The notes beneath the pieces are model-generated. The model was given only the letters and a program-made list of their open reading frames with translations, did not search any database and was not told the DNA's origin. Both the position numbers and the translations under genes were made by a program. From Taeniopygia guttata (taxonomy: Eukaryota; Chordata; Aves; Passeriformes; Estrildidae): a DNA stretch of 64,000 bases. Shown here piece after piece: positions 34,465 to 46,530 of this stretch (its first letter is position 1; each line of letters opens with the position of its first letter). The DNA lies in assembly GCF_048771995.1 (NCBI RefSeq), contig NC_133030.1, positions 39,742,001 to 39,806,000 of the forward strand. The letters are read 5' to 3'.

Positions 34465-34620
34465 CTGTCAGGCTGCCGCTGCCGCTGGGCACAGGCGGCA
34501 CCGTGCCGCTGCCGTGTGACACGCTGCCTGTCCCCGCTCCGCGGCTGCTGCCCCGGGCTGTGCAGGGAAAGGCCCTGGGCACAAAGCGGCCTGGCACAAA
34601 GACTGCTCTTTCCGCGGGCT

Positions 34621-37420
34621 TGGCAAAGATGCTCAGACAGTGGGGCGGGACACAGCACGTAGGGCGGAAGGTGCATTAAAAGATGAGAAAATGACTTGCA
34701 GGAAAACAAGGAAGGACAGCTCTCCTGACAGTGTTTTACTGTTCCGTACTGAGCTGTACAGGGCTTCAGGCACAGGGCAACAAACATAGAGCATTTTATC
34801 TCTAGCCCATCCAAGTGGACAAGAGGATTCTCAGTCCTATGTGACTGCACCCTGAACTGGTGTGTCTGAAAACCAAGAAATCCTAAACATTGAGGATCTA
34901 AAGGAGCTCTATCTGAGTCTCCAGCCTGTGTTGTGACCAGCCAGCTCTTCTCCCCCAAACACTTGAACTGTAACCAGTATGGTGGTAGAAACCAACATGC
35001 CAGTGTTTGCGTATTAGATTCCCCTATGTGTTTCCGATACATGTATTTCATACTGCATTGTGTGAGGGATGTGTTGGTATTTCTCCCCCCACTCCATTCT
35101 CCATTACTATACATTACCGTGTTGCTAGCTGAGACACTGTGTTTCCAGTACCCTTTTTGAGTTACGCCTGGCCCTCTGGGTATATCCTGCCCTCTGGATG
35201 CAGAATTCAAGGCTGATTTGCATAATCAATATTCAAAATTTGATCCATTAGCCTTGAAATCGCTAATCCAGAGCTATATTTACCTCTCAGCTCCTTACAG
35301 CCACACATTCAGGACTGCCTGCTGCCACTGAGCTCTGTTTGACTCGAGGGGTTTTTTTTTTCCAGATGATGGCCACTCAGTTACTCTTATTGCTTGTGCA
35401 AGTGCCAGCAATGTGGGACTCAGGAAGGAGTACCATAATTGTATATTTGGCAAGCAGATGTAGCTGTGCCCATGTGCATCCTCTGGTGCTACTGACCACA
35501 ATTGCTGCCATGGGCTCAGCAAACTTCTTCTAACATGTGCAAAAGAACAGGAATCTGCTGTGTGTGAGTGCCCTAATCTCATGCCCTTGCAGAGCACCCT
35601 CAGCCACCCACATGGAGCCTCTGCACTGCATATCCCAGGCTCCTAAAATGAAAGGTGTGGAGTTACCAGCTCCAGAGTTGCGTGGCTGGATAGGTGTTCC
35701 AGGGATGACAACTGCAAAACTGTGCATGACTCACCCTCTGTTTTTAACACCATGGAAACTGAATAATGAATCAGAAGTCTTGCTACTCTCTTCATCTCAC
35801 AAGGTGCATACTTGAGGGACCCAGGCACTAAGGGCTGCTGCTGCTGCTGCACATCACTGACTGATACTTGGCAGTCATCAGAGTACAGAAGCAGCACAGG
35901 CTGAAGGAGGAGTATTTTCTGACTTTACAGAAATCTCTGACACAGAAATGAGTTTACTAGAATTTGAGAGCATTTCTTAGAGGTGAAAACAGGTCCAGAT
36001 AAACAGAAAGGGGCTTCTCATTTTCAAGGAAATGAATTTTGTACTCCTGGTAACTGCAGTGATCAGAGAAGGAATTTGTGACAGAGTGCAGTGGCGAACT
36101 TTGGAGGCCACAGAAATGGCCAGTACCCAGACAAAAGCAGTAATGACCAAGCAAATCTTATTGCTGAGGCACACTCAGACAAAGCTGGTTCCTCGCTTTA
36201 CTCGGGAAGCATCGGGTTTCACTACCCCTATGCCACAAGACCTGCATCCCACCAGGCACCACCGAAATAGCCCAATGATTCAGAGAGCCCAGCAGCAGCA
36301 GCACTAAAAGCTTTGTGAATTATACCCTCTGTGGAGCACATGCCTTTGAGGAAGCCCTCCAAGGCTCCCTTCACCCTCTGTGGATGGAAGCAATGACTCA
36401 CTGTGAAGCAGGAGGCACTCTTTGTTTGGATCAGCTCCTGGGTGCTCATTAGTGAGAAATTATTATAATCGACTAAGCTGCCTTATGCATTGAAGCTCTT
36501 TGGTATCACAGTCCTTCCTCGCTGTGCATCCTATTTGCTTTTCTGTCATCCTCGCTGAGCTCAGTGTTACCACTTCAGCCTCATTTCCCATGGAAGCAAG
36601 GACTCTGCTTGGCCTCCTCAGGCATCCCCTCTCTCACTTGGGCTAGTCCTTGTCTCAGCGACTTTTTAACTTGTTAGCCTGTTTGAGTTAAATCTGATGG
36701 AAGAATAGAGGTCACAAAAGTAATTAAGATCCTTAATTAAGTAATTAAATTTTATAAAATAATCCATTTGAGATAGAAGAAAGTGGGGCTATATGTCTAC
36801 CAGTCCAATCCAGGAACCTGTTGGTTTCTGCTAGGGGATATTGGAGCTCTTACGGTGGAGCCAGATTACCTTCAAGAGGGAGGAGAGAGAAAAGAGAGAA
36901 AGGAAAAACAGAGAAACTTGCATAGATGCACACTGAAATGACAGAGAGTCATAATACCATTCAGTTCAAAAAATCAACCTGTCAAGGGAGAGAAATCCAT
37001 AGGATCTCTGATGAGATCTCTTGCTCAGAATACTTATTTTTCCCCTTTGCTGTCCTACAAAATATCAAGTTTCCCTCTAACAATTCTGTATTTTCAGTGG
37101 GAGCACAAAGAAAGCCAGACAAAGTCTCACTTTTGGTAATGTAAGAGAGTATTGAAGAAAAGCTGTGAAATGTTAACACTGAGGTTTTTCTCTCCTTACA
37201 TTGCAGGTACATTCCTCAAAAAAACAAACAAACAAAACCAAACAAAAACCACACCACCAAAAGCAACCAAACAAACAATCAATAGAAAAAAACCGCACAA
37301 GCAAAAAACCAACAATAAATATATTTGACTCTTAAGTTGTGTATCCTAGCACGATTTTGCTGCAAGTTAGGAAGACTTGCATTGCCTCCCTGTGAGCTGA
37401 TTCCAAGAGCCTGAAGCGAG
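34621..37420. other. Intergenic DNA upstream of CFL2
   Basis: No gene supported. A minus-strand frame stays open from 35210 to 34377 but starts with TTG and has no recognisable domain. There are short CTG/CAG runs near 35835-35850 and 36290-36300, and an A/C-rich simple stretch at 37214-37320. Confidence 0.5.
37214..37320. repeat. A/C-rich low-complexity tract
   Basis: A run of CAAACAAACAAAACCAAAC-like units, irregular, without T-rich complement interruptions. It may be a decayed poly(A)-type tail or simple sequence. Confidence 0.7.
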
Positions 37421-37424
37421 GGGC

Positions 37425-38185
37425 AGTGTGCTGGTGTGAGGCTCGGATCCCCAGCAAGCCCCATAAGGGCGGCTCCAGACTCTCCCTTTAGCACGGGTCA
37501 GTTCTGCAGGTCCCGCAGTCCCTGTGCGGCTCCGAGCTCTCGGCGCACCTGGCGGTGGCCGGGGCAGGGCAGGAGCCGGTCCCGCCCGGTGGCTCTGCCC
37601 GCGGCGGGGCCGGGCGAGCCCAGCCCCTTCCTTGCGTCACCTTCGGGAGCGGCGGCCGCCCGTGCCAGGACATTCCTGCGGTGAGTCACGGCCCGGCTGC
37701 CGCCGCCACCTCGCAGCCCGGCCTGCCGCAGGGGTGGGAGCGCTGCCTGCCCTCCGCCGCCTCGCCCGGACACCGCCGGGGCTCCGGGAGCCTTCCCCTC
37801 CGCCCCGCTGGCTGCGGCGAGGGGATGCGCTGCCGGCCTGAGCGCTGTGCTGCTCCGCTTGGGTTAAGCAGCTTCTCCCCCGGCCAAGCGGGGAAGGTCC
37901 TTTCCAGCCCGTGCAGGGACACGGCTGAGGAAAAGCTCCGTCCCCAACCTCGCTCGCAAATCTCGTCACCCATCCGCGTTCCCTGGACGGGCTGACCTGG
38001 TGGCCGTATGCCAGAAGAGCAGGCAGGAGGAGGCAGCAGGGAGCGGCACCAGCATTAAGCCCAGCAGGGATGCTCGAGGAGCAGCAGGCACGTGTTTTTC
38101 GGGGCAGGGTGTAATTCCCCCTCTCCCGCCGTGCTGGTAACTCACACGTGTCACTGAATCACAACGCCGGGCAGCCACGGGCCTG
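37425..38185. promoter_or_regulatory. Orphan CpG island between CFL2 and BAZ1A
   Basis: A roughly 750-bp block of dense CpG (GGAGCGGCGGCCGCC, CCGGGCGAGCC and similar) rises sharply from AT-rich flanks and is about 3.5 kb from the CFL2 start and 7.4 kb from the end of BAZ1A, so it belongs to neither known promoter. It contains CCTGCG/GTGAGT, a consensus plus-strand splice donor at 37681, which overlaps an AP-1 site TGAGTCA at 37682-37688. E-boxes CACGTG lie at 38089-38094 and 38145-38150. It could be a promoter of an unannotated non-coding transcript or a CpG-rich enhancer. Confidence 0.6.
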
Positions 38186-38814
38186 TCAATGGACAGCAAA
38201 AGAGAGGTTTAATTGAAATGTTATGTCTTGTAATGACATCATGTTAGAGATGGTATTTAAACACAGCAAAAAAATGAAATAAAAAATTTTCCCGTGAGAG
38301 AAACATGAAAAATAATGGCAGAACAAAACAAAAAATTCCCCTACAGTTTAAAATACAGGGAAACTTCCCTCCATCTTATTAATAAAAACAGATAAAAATT
38401 ACCTTTACATAATTAGCACATATTCGACTCTTACAAGGGTTTACACATTTGTAGCACTAGGAGAAATAGCGACAGTTTATCCTGATAGCCTTTGTAATTC
38501 CTGTATGCCCTACAAAATCTCTCCAATTGCTGCAGTGTCCTTTTGCTATGCACATGCATAAACAGCACTCAGCAATTTTTACACTTTCCCCATGTCTTAC
38601 AAAATGAGCGATAGTCCATATGCTGGCAGTCTTCAAGTTTCTGTCCTCAAGCTTGGAAAGTCAAATTCTGCTGCCTCTTATGCTAGGATTTTAGTAGACT
38701 TACCACAACATGGAAGCAGAAGTTTTTGTTTCTTTTTAAAATCAGAACAGAGATAAAAGTGTGGTTTCTTTCCTTACTCTGTGTTGTGGCTCAACAGCTG
38801 GTTCTTTGCTCACA

Positions 38815-38875
38815 ATATTATATTAATTATATTATATTATTACATATTATATTATATTTAGTATCTAAATATAAT
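38815..38875. repeat. (TATTA)-type AT-rich simple repeat
   Basis: An imperfect array of ATTATATTA units, nearly devoid of G and C. Confidence 0.85.
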
Positions 38876-40590
38876 GGATCTTAGGAGTAAGTACAACAGT
38901 AGGGTTACTGAAGTGCACATCTACAATTCTCTTAGCAGTGAGTTCATCTTGTTTATGTTTCTGAAAACCTGTAGAGCCACAGAGCAGCAACTCCTCTCAG
39001 CAGACCAGCATGACAGCTCGAAAGGGTCATTTCTTTAACAGCCTCAGCCTGGTTTGCAGGACCACTGCCAAAAGCTAGGGCACAGCCAGCCATCTCAGCA
39101 GATGGCACAGTTTAAACTGGTGCATCTCCAGGAAAAGGTGGCGATGGTTTCCAAAAGCTCTTTTCCTTTAGGATATGTGCGTGCAGACCTTTGAGCTGCG
39201 GGGGCTGGCTGACACATAATGTGTATAAGGATTCAACTTTGTTATGTTCTTTTTTACAGAAAAGCCCCCCCAAGGTAGCCAGGGTTCCTGGTGGGACAAG
39301 GAGTCCTTGTTTTTCTGTGCCTGGACAAGTGCAAAGCAGTACTGTACACAGATTTTACAGATATTTCACGCATTAATCCCAAGTCTTCCAGGCTTAGCCT
39401 TTTCCTGCTGGGGTTATGTCATCACGTTGGAATAAGGTCCTTGGAAAATGGACTGTTTCTAATCATGATCAGCACATCTATGGTAGTGCAGGTCTGACTT
39501 AAGGAGATATCCTTTGAATACAAAAAAGAATCACCAGTAAAGGATCAAATACTCTCCAGGAGATAGACGAAGCCATGACTAAAGTGCAAAGATGGCAGAG
39601 ATTAATTCATATGGCTTGTTTAGATTGGAAGTTGTAGAAGTCGGACAAAAAGGAGGACAGACACTTTTGGTTCTGGAGTTTTAATACTCTTAAAATTGCT
39701 CCAGACAGATCACGGACTTTGTTTGCAGCATTGCATCTGAATGAAAGGAAATTCTGTTTGATGAAGGTTGACCCCAAGGATTGGTTCTAAGAAACCTCTT
39801 AAAAGCAGCAACTGTGGAAACTAAAGATGCACAGTCTAAACTTATTCAAGCATTTCAAAGCCCCCTCACAAGATACGGTGCTTAAAAAGTTGATAGTGCC
39901 TTTTAAAACAATTAAGTTGTTCTTTTTCAGATAGCAACCTAAAAATAAAACTTTAGCTAACCCTAACATGCTAAATACATGAGTTGAGATCACTTTCTGT
40001 TGATTGAGGATGGGCTTTAGGATGACAGAGGCCCAGGAATATTTATAACCATTGCTGGATCGTGAGGCCTGTCGGTCAGTGCAGAAGTGTCCTCTGGTGA
40101 CAGCAGTGCTCACGAGCTGTGCCAGGACTGCAGAGCCCAGCATGTGACTGATGGTGGGATCTGCACAGGAATGCTCATGAAAAGCAGCTATGAAGCCCCA
40201 TGCTGACCAGAGTCAAATGCAGAACTTCTATCCAAACCCTAAACATTTTAGCAACCTGGCTCCCATTTCTGCCACTTTGAACACAGAATTCACAGCAGCT
40301 GAGCCACAGCATTGCCTGTCTCTTCAAAGACCTCTCCAAGCTAATTTTATCTATAAGGTGCTCAAAGGAGAAAAATTGGAAAGCACGTAGATTATAATAC
40401 ACATTCTTATAGGACTGTTAACTGTTAACCTAGGAACTATCCATACAATAAATCCTAAATATATTGGTAAGACAAGTCTAGCAAATTGACAAAGCTGAAT
40501 TTGGACTGTGTGCAATCCTAGCAGAGCAAGGTAATCCTTGTAGAGGATTCCTTCTAACCTTGTTACAGGGAAATTGTGGGACAAGCATGC

Positions 40591-40669
40591 CATTTTCAGT
40601 CCCTCCACATGGCATGGTTAAACCTTACTGACTGACATTTTCAGTCCCTCCACATGGCATGGTTAAACC
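40591..40669. repeat. 34-bp exact direct duplication, 45-bp period
   Basis: CATTTTCAGTCCCTCCACAT followed by GGCATGGTTAAACC occurs identically at 40591-40624 and 40636-40669, separated by TTACTGACTGA. Confidence 0.97.
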
Positions 40670-41384
40670 AGGTAGCACAAGCATCAGAATAACTCCAGAC
40701 CACAATGCTGTGATGCAGTGCTGGTGCAGCAGCTCTATGTTAGTCAAATAAAGACCCTTTATTTTATGGTTCTTTGAAATCAATCTAAGGAAGAGACTAA
40801 CAACAGCAGAGAAGACAGAAGTGAAAGCTGATCTTCCATGGCCATTGGCCAGCCTTTTGGAGAGTATGCTGTCATGTAACATCCTTGTAGGAAACTTGGC
40901 CCAATCAAACATTTCTCTCATCAAAAGCGAGTGACCTGAACAGCTGGATAAACATTGTGAGCAAGCAGGGAGGCGCTGGCAGAATGCTGGGGCTTGCTGC
41001 CTTCTCCCCCCTCTGGCAAAGGCTGTGGGACATCGTGAGGGCTCAGCACCTCCAGCCTGGCTGGTCACTGAGTACCCAGAGCCACTCGCAGGGCAGCTGC
41101 TTACACAGCCCTGTCTTTGGAGACCCTGGAAACACTTTTTTTCCCTTCTTTCACCCCTAAAAAAAAATTAAAGATTGAGTTGCACCTAAAAGAATGTATT
41201 TTAAATTAATCTCAGCAGTTTTCCAGGAAAGAAGCACTACAAATCCAGGCAACTGATGTATTACGGTGTCAGTGCACTTTTTGGAAAACACATGCAGTCT
41301 GTGGCTTTCTGCCCCAAGAACATTTCAGGTGCAGCTTGTATTGATGTGCATTTTCATGCACTCCAAAATGCCTTCCATTACCTG

Positions 41385-41706
41385 AAGGAAGCCTACAAGA
41401 AAGCTGGAGAGGGTCTTTTTACAAGGGCATGGAGTGACAGGACAAGGGAGAATGGTTTCCCACTACCAGAGAGCAGGTTTAGGTTACGTAAGAGGAAGAA
41501 ATTCTTCACTGTGAGGTTAGTGAGGCACTGGAACACGTTATCCAGAAAAGTTATGGCAGTGTTCCTGGCAGTGTTCAAGGCCATGTTGGATGGATCTCTG
41601 AGCATCCTGGTCTCATAGAAGGTGTCCCTACCCATGGCAGCAGGGTTGGAACAAGACGATATTTTCAGGTCCCTTCTAACCCAAGTCATTCTCTAAGTTC
41701 TAGGAT
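41385..41706 (+). mobile_element. CR1-type LINE 3' end
   Basis: The plus strand carries TGGAGAGGGTCTTTTTACAA, GGGCATGGAGTGACAGGACA, AGGGAGAATGGTTTCCCACT, AAATTCTTCACTGTGAGG, GTGAGGCACTGGAACA, then GAAGGTGTCCCTACCCATGG and a TCCCTTCTAACCCAAGTCAT tail. This is the standard order of the CR1 3' end. It is 5'-truncated and inactive. Confidence 0.92.
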
Positions 41707-44700
41707 TCAAATTATAATTATTGGTTTAATAGTCAGTGACTTAGAGTAGTTCAAAATCCCAAACTTTGCCTAAGTATATACACATACATCTACAAATACA
41801 CAAACATATTTTAGGGACGGTGCTATGTCAGCATCCCGATTGGGAAACAAGGTAATCAGTTTACTTACCTGTCTTTATAATTATGATTTGCAGCACAAGT
41901 TATTTTACCTTTTGCATCAGTTTTCATCCAGACATCAACTTCAAACCTGAGTGCCCTAAAATGGGAAGCTTTGTTATTGGTGGTAATTGGAGATTCTCTG
42001 AGGAGTTTTTACACAGGCCTAATACATATACACAACTGAGCACTTCAAAGGCAAGGTTTTAATAGCACTGTCTATGGATGCACTGAATTAAGGGAAGTGG
42101 GTAGCTGATGAAGGGCAGGAGGAAGAATACATCACTTGGTAGCAGGCTGAGAAATCTCAGAACATCCCCTTGCAGCAAGGGGATAAAAGGACTTCGTAAA
42201 GCACCAGGAGCAGCTCTGCAGAACTAGACTATGTCACTATTGTGAAGATCGAGGCACTTTAGCAGTACAAGAGAAAGATCTCACAGAGTTACAGCCAAAT
42301 GCTGTACAAAAAACTTCTTGCAGTCATCTGGACACTGGCAACTTCTTTAGAGTGAGAAGGCTCTTGGAGGGTAGAAATAATCCTTAGAAATAGCCCTTGC
42401 TAGCCTCAAGAAGCGTTACCTAGAACCACTGTGACCAGTTACAACAGAGATCACCAATAGGCAATGTGATCAGTGGTAGATATTATTTATTGAATACAAA
42501 CAGATAAAACTTGGAAGAGTCAGAATTGCTGCAGGGTAAGGGTTAACTCAGTGGTTACATCAATGATTCATAAACCACAAGTGTAATCTCCTAAATCCTA
42601 AAATACCAGATTACCAGTGCAGCACAAACATGGTGCTGGGTAGGACTCCAGCATGGGCAGCTGTCCCCAGAGACCTGCGCCCTGCACATGTCCATGGACG
42701 GCTCTTCACTTCTACACTGTGCCAGATACAGGGACAGCTGGCTGTGGGGCAGCTGGTGACTGCAGAGAGTGGGGCTGTTCAGGGTCTGCCTCCCTATAAC
42801 TATGTATTCAGGGTAGTTTTCAGCTGCTATGTACTGGTTTCTCATGTCCATATTTGCTAAGATTTTGCAAGATCATCTTTTTTTTATTGTTAATACTAAT
42901 GATTAAGTGCTCAGTACTAAGTGCTTAAAACCTCACCCCTCCAGAAGAAAGCTATCCACTAGTGGGTGCTGGGGCACCAGCCCCAGCTCAAACCCCTCAC
43001 AAAGAATAGTGCTAGCTCACATCTGTCATGTGGGCTGCCAGACCAAAGCAACACAAGTTTTCTAGCATTGTTACAGGCTTCTAGAAATCAGACTTCCTTC
43101 CAGCAGGAAGGAATCTGACACTGGATATGCCAGTCAAGGTGATCACCTGCCTCCTAACACAGGTGAAGGCACTTGATACAACAAGTCCTAGCTACACTGG
43201 TGTTGACACCTAAACATGAACAGCCAGTATCAGCTTGACTGCAACCACCACAGAAGACTTCAGCCAGCATTTGAAGTGTCTTCTCCTTGTGACCTCATGC
43301 TGCTTGGGTAGGAAGGGCTGCTTCTAGTACCAGCAGTCACTGTAGGAATTTGTCTTCTGCATCTGTGCAGCCTGTGGTGGCCAGGAGGTGAGCAAATTGT
43401 CTTTGAGGAAATACAGGTACTTCCTGGACAAGAGAATCCTTTGGGTTGGGAACCCAAAGGGACTGGTCCCATGGCTGTTGAAGTTATGTACAAAAAAACA
43501 TCAGAAGAAATTGCCTAGGGCAGTTACTCAGCTCTGACATGAATGAAAGGGGCAGAATTTGCACATCAGGAAAAGCAGCTGGTGTTGCAGTATCTGGATA
43601 CATGCCAGGGCTTAGATCTATGGGAGCAACCAAGAAGGCAAGACTTTCACTGTTGCATCTTGTTAAAAAGCTTAGAGAACAGATGCTACACTTGAAGCTC
43701 AATGAAACCTACTGCCTATTCTCTGTAAGAGCCTGGTACAACCTCATTAGCCTGAATCCAAGATGAAGCTGTTCACCATATCCATTTTCACACCTTCATG
43801 AAAAACCTTTGCTTGGAGCCCCTGACAGATACTGTACAGATCTTAAATGGTAACATCAGGTGGGATGGCTGATCATGGTAACACACTTTCAGGGGGAAAA
43901 GATGGATGAGGAGCATGAATATTTCAGCCGCTAGGACAAGGACGGAGATAGAATTAACTCCTTTTCCCAAAGGCCATAAGAAAGATATCCTAACATAGCT
44001 CAGAAAAAGCATCAGTGAAGTTTGAAAAAGCTTCAAAGAAAGTACCAGATCAGGCAGTCTGCTCTAAGGAACTTGGTTCATGCTCCATGAGCACCACTAA
44101 AGCCAAGGACAATCAGATCTGAACTGCACATACAGCAGACAGGAGTATTTTAAGCACAGTTGTCCAAAGCAGAATAGTAGCTCTTGCATTTCACATTCAC
44201 TGTATGTGAGGCCTCAGGCTTAAAAACTTGAAGGGAAATTTGTAACTTTACTGAGTACAGCATACAAACACCATTGTCATAAGCAGAGATTTGGGTTGGA
44301 CCATTCTCACTTGCTCTATCCAAACCCAAAATTATAGCTGCATTGTTGAGGGGATCCTATTGAAGAAATAATCCTGGAAAAAGAGTGATAGGAATGGACA
44401 GCTGGGAGTAGGTTTGGGACAGAAATTATTTAAATTACATCTGCCACAGATAGACTTATTCAGCTCACAGTGCCCCCTCCTCAAAATGCATTCACATTCA
44501 AGTCAGTGGGGATTATTCACATGAACAAGCACAACTGTTTGTGCAACCTACTGGTCAGGACTTTCACAGCCTCTCGGGACTGGACAGATGCAGGGGTATC
44601 AAGTACAACTTATACCCTGCAACCAAGGATTCTGCTGCTCATATTCCTTGCAGAATTTAGCATTCTTTACTGGGAGCATTTCTTTTCTGGGAACAAAAAA

Positions 44701-45521
44701 CATCTCATAAATCTAGACAGACGTCAGCTCTGAACTGACAGCTTTCTGTGGAAAGCTTCCACAGAAACTTGTAAGTATTAGCAAACATTTCTGAACAACA
44801 TGCCTCCCCCTTTTCACTCTTATGATTTAAAAAAAACCCCAGCCTACAACTGCAACACTTTGAACTTATCAGTCTCCTCTCACTGCCATCCATTACCCAA
44901 ACTCAAGAGAATGCCCATTCTCACCACCTCTAAGGCAAGGAAAGCACTACCGCAGCCAAGGAATGTCCACAATTACATATCAAGTAATTGTTAGGAGCAT
45001 ATTCAGGTTTTAACCCTTTAAATAAGCTGTTAAACATAAAAACAGCATAAACATGCTGCAGCAGCAAGCCTCGTTTCGGTTTTTCCTACCACTCCCTCCT
45101 ATCCCCAAACTTGCACTCCATACTTTTTTCTTGGAGTATGGCATATCTACAAGAGGGCAGGATTGATTCAAACCTATTAACTCAAACTGAGCGTAATAAA
45201 TTTAAATTAATAAATATTGCAAATAAAACTATCAAGCATACTAAGGATACTTAGCTGGTCAACTGAACAAATCTGTGAGGCTTTACACATTAGGGATCCA
45301 AATTAAAGATCCATACAACTTAGACTACTCACGTTATGCCGTACATACTGATGGACACCTGCATCCCTCAGAGACCAGGTACCAAGTGCTGCAGCTGCCC
45401 AGGGTGCTGGCTGGGGTACTCATATTGGAACCAGATTCTGCTGTGTTGCCTCCAGCAAATTGTCCTCGTAAGTTAATGGGAAGGTGGTGTAACAACTCAA
45501 GAGGAAGTCCAAGCTCAACGT
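41707..45521. other. Intergenic DNA downstream of BAZ1A
   Basis: No gene or RNA gene supported; open frames here are short and unrecognised. ATTCAAGTCAGTGGGGATTA near 44496 resembles ancient amniote repeat phrases but is too short to assign. Confidence 0.5.
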
Positions 45522-46339
45522 ACTTTGAAAAAATGCGTCATTTTATTTGAACACTTCCAAAGTTGAATGTAGAAATTTAAGAGTACAGTCCTGCAAATTT
45601 ACTCATTGCTAGAAGAACTGCCAGGGACACAAAAGGTATTTATTGATTGATTATCAAGTCAGAGGGGAATAAACAAACAAACAAACAAAACCCCACCCTC
45701 CAAAATTTAAAAAGTTAAGGGACTTTTTTTTTTTGCCCCAAGTACAAATTTTATAAATACAAAACAAATTCACAAATTACTTTGAATGCTAAATAAATAT
45801 CTACTTAATAAACTCAGACAGAATACCTCCAGCCAGCACTGGTACAGTACTTGAAAAGATATGCAGTTGTACTCATTAGTGTTGAGAAGATATGCTCAAA
45901 CAAGTTTTAACAACACACACAGTTTCTTCAACTGTGCTACAGCAGAAGATTTTCTCTGAGTTGATAAAGCCCTCAATACCACAGCTCCTACAAAATCTCG
46001 AGGATGAAACAACGTTATTTTGTGCAGGAAAAAACAAAGTACTTCTGGAAGTTATCTGGACACATGAATGTATTAAAAATGTACAAAACCTCTGTAAACC
46101 AGTACTGTATCCAGTACATCTATCAAAATTATTAGACACTGAATAAAACTGTAGCAAAGGTAATCTTTCCTACATTCTCCTGAGTGCTTAATATTATATT
46201 GAGAATATAGTGCAGGCCACACTTCAAGGTGGTTAAACAGTTGTTATTGCTTTAAATAGACATGACGACTGCGTAATTTAACAATCCATTTTAATTAATG
46301 TAATAAATTCCCTCAAAAAAATCCTTTGGAAGGCAGAGG
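45521..46339 (-). other. BAZ1A: BAZ1A 3' UTR (extent inferred)
   Basis: Follows the TAA. Minus-strand AATAAA signals lie at 45639-45644 and 45542-45547; either gives a UTR of roughly 0.7-0.8 kb. An (AAAC)n run on the plus strand (about 45670-45690) is transcribed as (GTTT)n. The end point is not proven. Confidence 0.55.
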
Positions 46340-46530
46340 TTATATTCGTGACTTCTTCGCCGCGGGAGTGGTGTGGTCCACGTTACCAGATGTGATTGGA
46401 AGTCCAAGCTTTTGAGCCTGAATGTGGAAAAAAGCTTGAAGTCTAGTTCCAGCTTTTGCTTCACTTGTGTTACGAGGGTTGTATTCAAAGCAGTTCGAAA
46501 ACATCAGCTCAATATCTTCAATGAATTCGG
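46340..46530 (-). CDS. BAZ1A: BAZ1A last coding exon with stop
   Basis: 191 nt, (S)EFIEDIELMFSNCFEYNP, RNTSEAKAGTRLQAFFHIQ, ...AAKKSRI and TAA. The acceptor is TTCCCTAG. The acetyl-lysine-contacting Asn of the YN motif (EYNPRN) is intact. Confidence 0.97.

Larger units (their letters stand above)
33240..34620. promoter_or_regulatory. CFL2: CpG island, CFL2 promoter, exon 1 and 5' intron 1
   Basis: A dense CpG/GC region begins abruptly near 33240 and fades by about 34620, centred on the CFL2 ATG at 33877. Upstream of the ATG (higher coordinates) lie a CACGTG E-box at 34036-34041 and an ATGGCGGC YY1-type core at 34267-34274. No TATA box is seen. A GC-rich 23-bp minisatellite closes the upstream edge (34380-34464). 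Confidence 0.88.
38186..41379. other. Intergenic DNA
   Basis: No gene supported. It includes an AT microsatellite-like block (38815-38875) and an exact 34-bp direct duplication (40591-40624 and 40636-40669). Confidence 0.5.

Noticed and set aside
34377-35210. 277-codon minus-strand open frame upstream of CFL2
   Set aside because: Starts with TTG, shows no domain, and its C-terminal third is the GC-rich minisatellite read in frame. A frame this long is within chance expectation for a 64-kb window.
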